Part shown: one piece after another, positions 43,258-50,958 of the stretch
Numbering within the stretch: position 1 is the first letter of the stretch
How the letters are laid out: each line of letters starts with the position of its first letter
Virus record (IMG/VR): IMGVR_UViG_3300021180_000013
Span: 1 to 58,634 of that record
Origin: a virus
DNA length: 58,634 nucleotides
Reading direction: 5' to 3' (one strand)
The notes under the pieces: generated by a model
The model's input: the letters and a program-made list of their open reading frames with translations, nothing else
Told to the model about the DNA's origin: nothing
The model's database searches: none
Made by a program: the position numbers and the translations under genes

Positions 43258-44246
43258 AGCCACTTCTCCGGTATATTCTTGCGTATCTCAATCTCGGTGA
43301 ATTGTTTCGTTTCGCGTGCTCCGGCGGTCCATGCCCATCGTCCCATGCGAGAGAGGCCTTCATCGAGTGGTACAGGGGCGTAATCCCCAAATACACGCCG
43401 CCTCGCGGAATGATCACTGAACGCTGTTCGCACCTCAACCCGAGGGGGAAGATGAACAATATTAGGTGATGAATACTTCATCGCAGCGTTTACCTTAATC
43501 GCTAACTCATTGATCGTAATCGGCTGCTCCCCGCCGATATTAAATATCTTACCATAACACTCAGGCGTCTCGATCGCCCTCGCAATCACCGGCGCAATAT
43601 CACTGATATAACTGAACGCCCGGACCTGCTCCCCATCACCGAACACCGTCATCGGCTCGCCACGCATGATCTGGTTCATGAATATACCGATAACATTCCG
43701 GTACCGATCCCCGATATTCTGTCGCTCACCGTACACATTATGCGGACGGAAGATACAGTAGTCGAGACCGAACATATCCTTCGCGATCGCCAGCTCACGC
43801 TCGACCGCAGCCTTAGCGATTCCGTAAGGATCCTCCGGCTCGGGACGCATATCCTCAGTATACGGTACCTGCTGTGACCCGTATACTGCCATTGAGGAGG
43901 TGAAGATGAACGATTTAACGTTATGGTTCACGGCGGCGTTGATGAGGTTGATACTACCGATCAGATTATTTTCATAGTTATATCGACGGATGAAATGGCT
44001 TAGCCCCTCGGCTGCGTACGCCGCTAAATGGAAGACGTGATCAAACGCACATGCTCCAAATATCTTGTTAATGGCATCGGTATCTAGAATCGTATCTTCA
44101 AAGAAAACGGCGTTATTTGGCAGATTAGCGAAAGACCCGCCGGACATATCGTCGATGATAACTACACGATGGCCCTTCGCCAATAACTCCTCAGCGACCC
44201 ATGATCCAAGGAATCCCGCTCCGCCGGTGACAAGAATATTAGACAT
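43254..44246 (-). CDS. NAD-dependent epimerase/dehydratase (extended SDR)
   Basis: 330 residues from ATG 44246. NAD-binding GGAGFLGS is near residue 10, the HLAAYAA strand near 75, and the catalytic Ser and YxxxK: FTSSMAVYGS and YGIAKAAVE. PHNVYGERQN and GDGEQVRAFSYISDIAP are typical of nucleotide-sugar epimerases/dehydratases. It supplies an activated sugar to the neighbouring glycosyltransferases. Confidence 0.9.
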   Translation of the reverse strand: MSNILVTGGAGFLGSWVAEELLAKGHRVVIIDDMSGGSFANLPNNAVFFEDTILDTDAINKIFGACAFDHVFHLAAYAAEGLSHFIRRYNYENNLIGSINLINAAVNHNVKSFIFTSSMAVYGSQQVPYTEDMRPEPEDPYGIAKAAVERELAIAKDMFGLDYCIFRPHNVYGERQNIGDRYRNVIGIFMNQIMRGEPMTVFGDGEQVRAFSYISDIAPVIARAIETPECYGKIFNIGGEQPITINELAIKVNAAMKYSSPNIVHLPPRVEVRTAFSDHSARRRVFGDYAPVPLDEGLSRMGRWAWTAGARETKQFTEIEIRKNIPEKWL

Positions 44247-44958
44247 TTGGTTTCCATCTCGCTCCGTCCCAGTGTTGTACACGGGCCATCGCGCCAGCAG
44301 TAGGATTGTAAATAGCTAACTTCCCATCAGTCCAACCATGCGCGAATCTCTGGTATAATGTCGGCTCAATCATCTGGCCCTTTAGCCCGACGAGATGATG
44401 CTCGTACATACGTGCGTACCACTCTAACGACGCAACATGCGGCCATGTTGAGTATTGTATTGTCTCAATGACACAGAAGTCACGATGATCGCCTGGGCCG
44501 TAACGTTTCCGCGCTGTCATAAGATGCTCGTGTTCGGGAGGGATCCTGTGCATGCCAGAGAGCTTAATGTAATTATACGTATGATCAAGTATCTTCTCAG
44601 CAATACTATTCCATTCGATAGGATCAGGGAGAACTTCGAAGTCGTGTTCGAGGTAGAGGACTAATGGAGTGTCAACTGTCTTCAACCAATACTCCAGCAT
44701 CCCGACCTGATTCACCGGCGCCATGAACACAGTGACCTTAGCGTTATCATACTTACCCATCAGCTCGGCACAATATCCAGAATACTTCGTCATCGTCCCG
44801 CGATCGACATCGTCGCGGAGGCCGTCGCAGCAGATACTGATCTTCGCCTCGGGGAGATGGTAACGCACTGTCCTCACCGCTTGGTCAATGAGGAACGTGC
44901 TTGGGCAGGAGGGGGTAAGGCTAGTCGGGATCAATACCGTTATCTTATCGTCAATCAC
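44239..44958 (-). CDS. GT-A-like glycosyltransferase
   Basis: 239 residues from GTG 44958 (GTGA overlap). Opening ITVLIPTSLTPSCPSTFLID, QAVRTVRYHLPEAKISICCD and the acidic site LVLYLEHDFEVLP match a GT-A domain. The rest (IKLSGMHRIPPEHEHLM, YSTWPHVASLEWYARMYEHH) is a divergent acceptor region. Part of the leftward sugar island; overlaps the epimerase start by eight bases. Confidence 0.7.
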   Translation of the reverse strand: MIDDKITVLIPTSLTPSCPSTFLIDQAVRTVRYHLPEAKISICCDGLRDDVDRGTMTKYSGYCAELMGKYDNAKVTVFMAPVNQVGMLEYWLKTVDTPLVLYLEHDFEVLPDPIEWNSIAEKILDHTYNYIKLSGMHRIPPEHEHLMTARKRYGPGDHRDFCVIETIQYSTWPHVASLEWYARMYEHHLVGLKGQMIEPTLYQRFAHGWTDGKLAIYNPTAGAMARVQHWDGARWKPNV

Positions 44959-45107
44959 TTCGTCGTCACCTTACAAATCTTATCAGCTTCGCGCTTCGCC
45001 AGAAATAACGCCTTCGCCGGTGTATACCCGGCGCGGATGAATAATGCGCGTTGGGCGGTGATGTACCGTCGGCGTAGCGACTGACGATTACGTTTCTTAT
45101 CGTTCAT
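44955..45107 (-). CDS. Small basic protein
   Basis: 50 residues from ATG 45107, very basic (NDKKRNRQSLRRRYITAQRA, AKALFLAKREADKICKV). It overlaps its neighbours by four bases on each side. A short helix-turn-helix-like GYTPAKALFLAK is suggestive but not conclusive. Function unknown. Confidence 0.6.
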   Translation of the reverse strand: MNDKKRNRQSLRRRYITAQRALFIRAGYTPAKALFLAKREADKICKVTTK

Positions 45108-46045
45108 ATCGCTCCCAAGCTTATCATATCTTTCACTAAACTCTGCCGGAAATTTAACTTATACTTCTGCCAAAAATACTGCGCTGCTCTCGCATGCCGC
45201 TCCCAATCCCCCAGAATCTCCTTACTCACCGGCCCCCACTCTTTCTCCCAGTCCTGGATAACAAAGAACGGATGATCACCGAACACAACGTCCCAATACC
45301 CCTCGACGCGATCGAGAGCGTAAGCGTCCAACACCGGCACCGCCCCAGCTTCCAGCGCCTCTGCCATACGGAATGAATCGGGCGTCGCAGGCCCAGCAGG
45401 ACACGGCACGATCAGCGCTCGGCGCATGAAGTCGTAGTACGACTCATGCGATAACCCAGCCCCAAATGACTGAGTCTTAATCAATATACTCGTTATCGGC
45501 GCCTCCGGGGGCATCTTGTTCGTCGGCGTCCCCCAGAGCGAGCGTGAAGTCTCTAACGCGGCGACGCATTGTTCTCTCCGCTCGTGAGTAACTTGACCGG
45601 CGAATAGCCAGTGTAAATCTCTCTCCTGAGGGACCAACGAATCCAGTATCTCACGCTCGTCCGCCGGGTAACCCTCAATGAAATAACGATCAGCATGAGT
45701 CATCCCAGGCTTAGGCGTCTGCGCCCATATCTTACAATTAGGATGAACAATGAGATGCAGGGGGAACTCCGCCGATTCATCCCCTACACTCACGAAAATC
45801 ACCCAACGATAATGCATCAGCTCAGCAGACATGATCGCCGCTAACGCTGGCCCACGGCGTATCGCCGCCTCGTTCCCCCCGTGGAACACAACGACCGCCC
45901 CGTTCAGCTTCGGTAACTCAGCGTCCGAGTCGATCCCGAACCCAACATGATGAGTCGTATCATGCGCATCGAAGAGTTCGTTGAGCATTGCGCAACACGC
46001 GTATGACATCCGCTCAGGCGCGTACCATAACACATCGAGTCTCAC
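45104..46045 (-). CDS. Exostosin-like glycosyltransferase
   Basis: 313 residues. Near the C-terminus, CPAGPATPDSFRMAEALEAG and AVPVLDAY form the donor-site pattern of GT47/exostosin-type enzymes (R..EAL..G..PV..D). The N-terminal domain holds VVVFHGGNEAAIRR and a DLHWLFAGQV strand. It presumably works with the other island enzymes. Overlaps the downstream small gene. Confidence 0.75.
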   Translation of the reverse strand: MRLDVLWYAPERMSYACCAMLNELFDAHDTTHHVGFGIDSDAELPKLNGAVVVFHGGNEAAIRRGPALAAIMSAELMHYRWVIFVSVGDESAEFPLHLIVHPNCKIWAQTPKPGMTHADRYFIEGYPADEREILDSLVPQERDLHWLFAGQVTHERREQCVAALETSRSLWGTPTNKMPPEAPITSILIKTQSFGAGLSHESYYDFMRRALIVPCPAGPATPDSFRMAEALEAGAVPVLDAYALDRVEGYWDVVFGDHPFFVIQDWEKEWGPVSKEILGDWERHARAAQYFWQKYKLNFRQSLVKDMISLGAI

Positions 46046-46248
46046 TTACATTTCCCCTTACAATCCCATTTCACGCCCAGGCCCGCTAACCTCACCGCAT
46101 CCTCCTCTTCCACACCATACAACACCGCCTTGAACGCCTCCAACACCCTCTTATTCGTCTCAATACACCATGTCTCATGCCTGATCACTCCCCCGCAGAC
46201 TTCGCATGACGACTCCAGAGCGTATTGGTTCGTGTGATACCAGGCCAT
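46042..46248 (-). CDS. Small zinc-binding hypothetical protein
   Basis: 68 residues if started at ATG 46248, which follows the upstream stop with GGGGAT before it; a longer frame from 46320 would be inside the upstream gene. Cys pattern SCEVCGGV, TWCIE, DCKGKCK suggests metal binding. Function unknown. Confidence 0.55.
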   Translation of the reverse strand: MAWYHTNQYALESSCEVCGGVIRHETWCIETNKRVLEAFKAVLYGVEEEDAVRLAGLGVKWDCKGKCK

Positions 46249-46250
46249 TG

Positions 46251-48119
46251 TTAACTGATCCCCATTTTCGTCAAAAGGCTCTTCATTCTCTCGTGGTACG
46301 TCTCGTGATCCTTTACCCATTTACTTGTCAACCTCACACTTGCTTGTCGAGCGTCTTCGTTCGCTAAGAAATAATCTATTCGATCTTGCAACTCGTAAAG
46401 ATCCCCCGGGGTAAATGTGACCATTCCGGGGATCGAGAGCCCTTTACAATATGGATGCACAAGGAATCCGCCTCGTCCGAGTGTCTCTGGGACACGATCG
46501 GACCAGTAAAAATCGGCGCCCCCGAAGCATGAATCTCCCACCACAACCCGGCACGAAGCATACACGTCGTTGAGCGATTGTCCTCGGTAACCTTGGAACA
46601 ATCTGAATCGTTCGCCATACACTTGTCTCAAAAAGTTGAGTAGTTGTCCTCGGAATTTGTATTCTTCATGGTATCCTTCAGCGCCCACGAAGCCCACATC
46701 AATCGCTAACTCTTTTCTCCATTCTCCGACGTAACAATCCCTTCGGACGACAGCAGGAGGGAGCCACGTATGTTTGTCCGAACCAAGCCGTTCGGTAAAT
46801 TTGTCATCGTTCCCCCCATCAGCAGTAAAAATCCGGCGTGTCCTCCAGAAAGGATGGGCACCAATACGGTCTTCCCTTCCGTCAGACTGATTAAGTCCCC
46901 AGTATCGGTCAAGGTGGAAACTAGCGGTTCTTGTTCCATTGGTATCGAGTTCCTTCCAGAGTTCATCAAGTGTTAATTTACCGGGTGTTGTCCAGCCATG
47001 CGTATGTACATAGATCAGCAACGCCACTCCCCAACACCCCTCCAGTATCTCCTCCGTCCTATCCTCATCCTCCTGGAACGGTATCGTCGTGTAGCCCATA
47101 TCCCGGAGCGTCCATAGGAGATCGTTCTCCGTCGAGTGCTCGGGCCGAAAGTTGCCTAGGAGGGCTATACGGGGCTTCCCCGCCCCCTGACCCGCCGCGA
47201 CGACCGATCGTGGCTCCAGGAGCCTGCGAAAGGCCTCCCCAGCGTCCCTATTACCCCTCACGAACCTCGCCCGCGCCTCCATCCCCATCCGCGCAACCTC
47301 ATAATTCGGCTGCTTCACCATCTCCGGGAGCTTGCGTCTGAGGTCGCAGATATCGACCTCGTACAACTCCCCTAGATTGTAAGACTTACCGGAACGAGCG
47401 TTCGCTTCGAACGGGGCGGATAACTCGGACATTGGACCGGCGCCGGTGGTAAGGAGTACAGCTCCTACTCCTTGGCTCTCGTGCAGCGACTGCCCGAACC
47501 CTTCGTAATTACTCGGCGTAGCGTGAAAACGGTGAGAATTCTGAAGATGAATCAACTCCTCATCCGACACTCGCGAGCGAAACTCTACCCCCTCCACGGG
47601 CGTCGTATCCACCATCTTGCTATTCGTTATACAAGTCAGCGGCGGCAGTGACGATTTGTCATAATATCTGTACTCACGGTAGCAGGCCAGCAGCTCGTTC
47701 GTTCCCCTCATCCCGCTATTGCCCCCTAAATGGAGTACTCGATCTTCCCTCTTCACGCTCGCATCGTAATGATCCTCAGCGAAGAATCCGGTGTATTCAA
47801 CGTTGGAAAACAAGACACGCAGCCGTCTCTCCGCGTCCCTAGTCTTAGCCAACACTTTCTCACAATGCCTCTGGATCGGTCTGACATTTTCAGGTTTGAG
47901 CCATTCTGGATTTGCGATATAAAACCAACGCTTCGCGTGCGGGACATGATCCACATTGAACGTCTCGATCGATACACCTAACTCGAACTCCTCCTCACAC
48001 GGCTCATCATACTGCACTAATTCCGCGACATGCCCCTCAGAAACAAGAAAACGCTGAAGTAACTCAGCGTCTTTCTGAAGACCGATGCCGTTAATATTGG
48101 TAAAGAGACCTATCTTCAC
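46251..48119 (-). CDS. Two-domain glycosyltransferase
   Basis: 622 residues that appear to be two enzymes in one chain. Residues 1-310: GT4-like (IGLFTNINGIGLQKDAELLQ, LHLGGNSGMRGTNELLACY, PSNYEGFGQSLHESQGVGAV with the E-x7-E-type donor site). Residues about 315-622: a CgeB-like domain (PRIALLGNFRPEHSTENDLL, IDVGFVGAEGYHEE, NDVYASCRVVVGDSCFGG, RVPETLGRGGFLVH). Overlaps its neighbours. A fused polysaccharide or glycan chain enzyme is inferred. Confidence 0.8.
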   Translation of the reverse strand: MKIGLFTNINGIGLQKDAELLQRFLVSEGHVAELVQYDEPCEEEFELGVSIETFNVDHVPHAKRWFYIANPEWLKPENVRPIQRHCEKVLAKTRDAERRLRVLFSNVEYTGFFAEDHYDASVKREDRVLHLGGNSGMRGTNELLACYREYRYYDKSSLPPLTCITNSKMVDTTPVEGVEFRSRVSDEELIHLQNSHRFHATPSNYEGFGQSLHESQGVGAVLLTTGAGPMSELSAPFEANARSGKSYNLGELYEVDICDLRRKLPEMVKQPNYEVARMGMEARARFVRGNRDAGEAFRRLLEPRSVVAAGQGAGKPRIALLGNFRPEHSTENDLLWTLRDMGYTTIPFQEDEDRTEEILEGCWGVALLIYVHTHGWTTPGKLTLDELWKELDTNGTRTASFHLDRYWGLNQSDGREDRIGAHPFWRTRRIFTADGGNDDKFTERLGSDKHTWLPPAVVRRDCYVGEWRKELAIDVGFVGAEGYHEEYKFRGQLLNFLRQVYGERFRLFQGYRGQSLNDVYASCRVVVGDSCFGGADFYWSDRVPETLGRGGFLVHPYCKGLSIPGMVTFTPGDLYELQDRIDYFLANEDARQASVRLTSKWVKDHETYHERMKSLLTKMGIS

Positions 48120-48319
48120 TTACTGACGCTCACCTGCTCACAAGACTTATACCGGTTGAAATCACACGTCATCATCGAGCCACTGACCCGACACACGATA
48201 TCACTAGTGATACACTCGTGCGGGATGACGACGACCGTAATGGGCTTCTTCGCCGCACAGCCACTAAGCAGTAACGTCCCCGCTACCCACGCGCACAAAC
48301 TCCATCGTCTTAAGATCAA
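48116..48319 (-). CDS. Small lipoprotein
   Basis: 67 residues with a signal peptide and lipobox LLSGC (Cys21), so the mature protein is lipid-anchored outside the inner membrane. The mature part has four more Cys and no proline-rich Rz1-like segment. It overlaps the upstream gene by 56 bases. A superinfection-exclusion or outer-spanin-like role is possible; neither is proven. Confidence 0.7.
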   Translation of the reverse strand: MILRRWSLCAWVAGTLLLSGCAAKKPITVVVIPHECITSDIVCRVSGSMMTCDFNRYKSCEQVSVSK

Positions 48320-48515
48320 GTCGATACTCCTTTTGATCGTACCCTAGTTTCTCCGCGACAGCCCGAATACCAGCGTTAAGTGATTCCACTGCAGCCTTCA
48401 TCTGCTCATTCACCTGCTGCTGCGTCGCTTGGATACGATACGCCTCGACCTCTAGTGTGCGGATCGTGAGTTTATCTTCGGCTGTCAAAAACGCCTGCGT
48501 CTCTTTTTCATCCAT
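48264..48515 (-). CDS. Short coiled-coil protein
   Basis: 83 residues from ATG 48515, overlapping the NusG-like stop by eight bases. Charged helix (DEKETQAFLTAEDKLTIRTL, NEQMKAAVESLNAGIRAVAE) then a short beta-like end. A longer version from GTG 48653 would add an out-of-frame hydrophobic stretch inside the NusG-like gene; it has a possible AGAGG ribosome site, so this start cannot be excluded. Function unknown. Confidence 0.5.
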   Translation of the reverse strand: MDEKETQAFLTAEDKLTIRTLEVEAYRIQATQQQVNEQMKAAVESLNAGIRAVAEKLGYDQKEYRLDLKTMEFVRVGSGDVTA

Positions 48516-49068
48516 TGTAGTAGTATTTTCTCCTATCCTTCGGAATATCCAACTTAAGTAGCGCCCTAACCGGGATCCTAATTCGAAGATTGCGAGTAGT
48601 AAGGCTGCAGCGAACGTCGGCAATATCAGCATCAATACTAATAACGTTTCCACAGAGCATCCTCCTCTCCCCCAGCAATATCCTCACAAAACTCCCTTTC
48701 TTCACCCCCTCCGACCAACCCCCACTCACCTGTTCACTTTTTGCGATCATCTGTTCTCCGAATGAGGACGGGATTTCCAGTGGTGTCGACTCATTCGCCA
48801 TTGTCACGCCCTGCACCCCCATTACCGTGCGGATATCCTTGAGCACGCGGAGATCACGGCATTGAATAAGGATGTTGGGATAGAACAGTACGACTCCGCC
48901 GAGATCCCTCGTCTCTACCGGGAACAGAATACGAAACGCTTCGTCGCGTTTGCGCACCCAGCGGACGAGGTGTAAGCAAATCTCCTCCAACCGCGCGTCC
49001 GACGCTAACTCCAACTGCGCCCAGGGTAGCTTCTCGAAACCTTTCGTTTTACCTTGGGTTAGTAGCAT
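48508..49068 (-). CDS. NusG-like transcription elongation factor
   Basis: 186 residues. The central part fits the NusG N-terminal domain: LFYPNILIQCRDLRVLKDIR, then TVMGVQGVTMANESTPLEIP, equivalent to the FPGYV...W..V..PGV..F.....P.PL pattern. The C-terminal SFVRILLGERRMLCGNVISI and IRIPVRALLKL resembles a KOW domain. The protein would bind RNA polymerase and alter pausing or termination. Coupled (TAATG) to the sigma-like gene upstream. Assignment is by eye only. Confidence 0.6.
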   Translation of the reverse strand: MLLTQGKTKGFEKLPWAQLELASDARLEEICLHLVRWVRKRDEAFRILFPVETRDLGGVVLFYPNILIQCRDLRVLKDIRTVMGVQGVTMANESTPLEIPSSFGEQMIAKSEQVSGGWSEGVKKGSFVRILLGERRMLCGNVISIDADIADVRCSLTTRNLRIRIPVRALLKLDIPKDRRKYYYNG

Positions 49069-49604
49069 TATCGGGCCGGACCATCAGGCGTCATAGGACT
49101 AAACAACACCTCCACATCCTCAGCACCAATACTAACAACAAACTCACCTAGCACGCTGGGCTCAGTTACCCTCAACTCCCCCCGTTGCTCACTCGACGTC
49201 TTGAACGACAACACACTCTCCGGCAACGCTCCCGTAGCACTCACACTCGCGATCCCATCCACACCTAACTCCAACGCCTGCCATACCTGTTTCTGTCTCA
49301 TCCCTAACGTCCGCCCGATCTGCTCCTGCGTCCGCCCGAGAAGAAAATATTGATAAAAAATATCCTGTATCACATGCGGGAGATACGCTACTAACTCAAG
49401 GAACCTCTCGGGCTGCTCCTCAGCCATCGCCCGCGCCATCTTACTCTTCTTCCTATTCGGCGACGCTTGCCAATCATCAGCTGAATGAGCCTCAGCGGAG
49501 ACAAGCTGAGACCCCGACAACGCCCCGTCGGGATCATCCTTGAACAACCTCTCCGCGAGATGATCGCTCGACGTCTCGTACGCTGATTTTTTCTCGTCGT
49601 TCAT
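49068..49604 (-). CDS. Sigma region-4-like DNA-binding protein
   Basis: 178 residues. Residues about 68-118 (FLELVAYLPHVIQDIFYQYF, LLGRTQEQIGRTLGMRQKQV, WQALELGVDGI) form a helix-turn-helix of the sigma70 region 4 type (L..LP...R.I......G.TQ.EIG..LG......). No region 2 is apparent, so it may be an appended anti- or co-sigma factor or an atypical sigma factor. It is a candidate for reading the late-type motif. Overlaps the small membrane gene start. Confidence 0.6.
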   Translation of the reverse strand: MNDEKKSAYETSSDHLAERLFKDDPDGALSGSQLVSAEAHSADDWQASPNRKKSKMARAMAEEQPERFLELVAYLPHVIQDIFYQYFLLGRTQEQIGRTLGMRQKQVWQALELGVDGIASVSATGALPESVLSFKTSSEQRGELRVTEPSVLGEFVVSIGAEDVEVLFSPMTPDGPAR

Positions 49605-49771
49605 TTAAACAGGAGTATACCTGCTGCCATTCCGCAGAAGAACGGCGCGAAATCGTAAAGCCAGAATGCTTTACCGTCCGGCGTCTCCCATTTGATCCAA
49701 GGATTGATAACAAATGCTTGGAAGCCATGAAGCACAAAAACGATACCAATGAACTCAATCCAGTGTTTCAT
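49601..49771 (-). CDS. Small membrane protein at an early promoter
   Basis: 56 residues from ATG 49771, two hydrophobic segments (WIEFIGIVFVLHGFQAFVIN, YDFAPFFCGMAAGILLF). The early-type promoter (49780-49808) ends only eight bases upstream; GAGGGAG lies in that gap. Stop overlaps the next ATG (ATGA). Small early phage membrane proteins often affect the host, but no specific role can be assigned. Confidence 0.65.
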   Translation of the reverse strand: MKHWIEFIGIVFVLHGFQAFVINPWIKWETPDGKAFWLYDFAPFFCGMAAGILLFK

Positions 49772-49779
49772 ACTCCCTC

Positions 49780-49808
49780 ATATTACCAATATTATGACAA
49801 AGTGTCAA
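49780..49808 (-). promoter_or_regulatory. Early-type promoter with perfect TGACA palindrome
   Basis: On the minus strand, TTGACA, a 17-base spacer and TAATAT make a near-consensus sigma70 promoter. The -35 overlaps TGACAAAGTGTCA (49795-49807), a perfect palindrome with three-base centre. It drives the small membrane protein, the sigma-like and NusG-like genes and perhaps the sugar island. Confidence 0.72.
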
Positions 49809-49815
49809 ATTGAGA

Positions 49816-50160
49816 TCAATCGCCGAATCCAGCGACGTAGCTGTTCAACTCACCCTTTTCTACTCGCGGCCTCTGCTGCTCCTCCCGCCAACACAGCAAC
49901 AATAAACAATAATTCGCCAGATCCAACAACGTATCCTCGATCGTCTCATCCGCTACCTGCAGATCCCTCTTCTCATATAACGCCGTTTTAATCCTCTTCC
50001 ATTTATCACTCATCCTGACCAGAAACCCTAACTCACCGAACTCACGAAAATTAGCAAACGGATCATCACTCGACCCATAATCGTTATTCTTCGTCTCTGT
50101 GATCCTCGCCATTCGCAACGTCAACTCCCGATGCTTATCGATCAACTGTTCTCGCGTCAT
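49816..50160 (-). CDS. DUF1599-like (nucleotide pyrophosphohydrolase-type) protein
   Basis: 114 residues with the DUF1599 pattern: RMARITETKNNDYG, DPFANFREFGELGFLVRMSD, KWKRIKTAL and ETIEDTLLDLANYCLLLL. Proteins of this group resemble all-alpha NTP pyrophosphohydrolases (MazG-like, E..D..D segments) and occur with modified-nucleotide systems. Overlaps its neighbour by four bases. The catalytic acidic set (EDTLLD) is present. Confidence 0.72.
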   Translation of the reverse strand: MTREQLIDKHRELTLRMARITETKNNDYGSSDDPFANFREFGELGFLVRMSDKWKRIKTALYEKRDLQVADETIEDTLLDLANYCLLLLCWREEQQRPRVEKGELNSYVAGFGD

Positions 50161-50921
50161 CCGTTAGTCACCTTCGCTCCGTCCTCAGATTTCACTTCCC
50201 TCGCCCAGCCGCCACAATCCTGGCACTGTAACCTTCGATACCTTCTCCCCTGCGTCACCGCGAACCCGCGATAAATCAACCTCTTCGCCCCACACTTAGG
50301 ACACACGCGCTCCAACTTCCCCGCTAACACACTGAAATTAGGATGATTACTGATCCACGGTCTTAGTCTAAGATAAAGCTTCTCAAGAAGCAATATATCT
50401 TTCTTGTTGTACGCGATCATTTGATCCCACGCCTTGCGCACCCCGTTGATACAATTTTCCCAAAGGTCAAAATCGGTCTTAATCTTCTTCTCGTTTTCCA
50501 GCAGGAAAGAGAGATCATCGAGCTTATTACTATTGAATCTCGCGACCCGCTTCACCGCTTTCTTGGTATCAACAGTCTTGAACGGTCGTGGCGGGGAGAG
50601 CCTATGGAAGATAAACCTAGCCTGTATCACCTTCACATCGAACTGATCGCCGTTATGTGCGACAATGATATCCGCTTCGTCAACAAGATTCCACAGATCA
50701 GCCACTAGCTTTGTATCGTCGTAAGACCCCGGTTTATATCCCTTGTAATCACATAACCCCTTAGCAAACACTTCTTTCTCGTCTAGCCATTTCGCCGCGT
50801 ACGTCGCTAGACACGTCTGCTCCTTGAACCGAATCACATTTTGATCATACATACCCCAGACGAACGCCTGATTTGGGAACGTTTCGATATCCAAGAACAG
50901 AATACGCGGGAGTTTAGTCAT
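50157..50921 (-). CDS. DEDD-type 3'-5' exonuclease with zinc ribbon
   Basis: 254 residues from ATG 50921. The RNase H-fold exonuclease motifs are ILFLDIETFPNQAF (Asp, Glu), IIVAHNGDQFDVKVIQ (Asn, Asp) and AYNKKDILLLEKLY (Tyr, Asp), so DEDDy subtype. The C-terminal CPKCGAK...CQDCGGW is a zinc ribbon. It likely proofreads or degrades nucleic acid alongside the phage polymerase. The early-type promoter lies six bases upstream of ATG, with no ribosome site. Confidence 0.85.
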   Translation of the reverse strand: MTKLPRILFLDIETFPNQAFVWGMYDQNVIRFKEQTCLATYAAKWLDEKEVFAKGLCDYKGYKPGSYDDTKLVADLWNLVDEADIIVAHNGDQFDVKVIQARFIFHRLSPPRPFKTVDTKKAVKRVARFNSNKLDDLSFLLENEKKIKTDFDLWENCINGVRKAWDQMIAYNKKDILLLEKLYLRLRPWISNHPNFSVLAGKLERVCPKCGAKRLIYRGFAVTQGRRYRRLQCQDCGGWAREVKSEDGAKVTNG

Positions 50922-50927
50922 AGCACG

Positions 50928-50957
50928 AGAGTAACCTAAACCTGTGACAAATGTCAA
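50928..50957 (-). promoter_or_regulatory. Early-type promoter, likely leaderless exonuclease message
   Basis: On the minus strand, TTGACA, 18 bases, TACTCT; the A of ATG 50921 is seven bases from the -10. The -35 overlaps TGACAAATGTCA (50945-50956), a palindrome one base shorter than the others. It lies in the gap after the polymerase stop. Confidence 0.58.
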
Positions 50958-50958
50958 A

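Noticed and set aside
48264-48653. Spanin pair made of a long 48264-48653 frame and the lipoprotein
   Set aside because: The hydrophobic part overlaps the well-supported NusG-like gene in another frame, positive charges follow the membrane segment, and the lipoprotein is not Pro-rich; a shorter start fits better.
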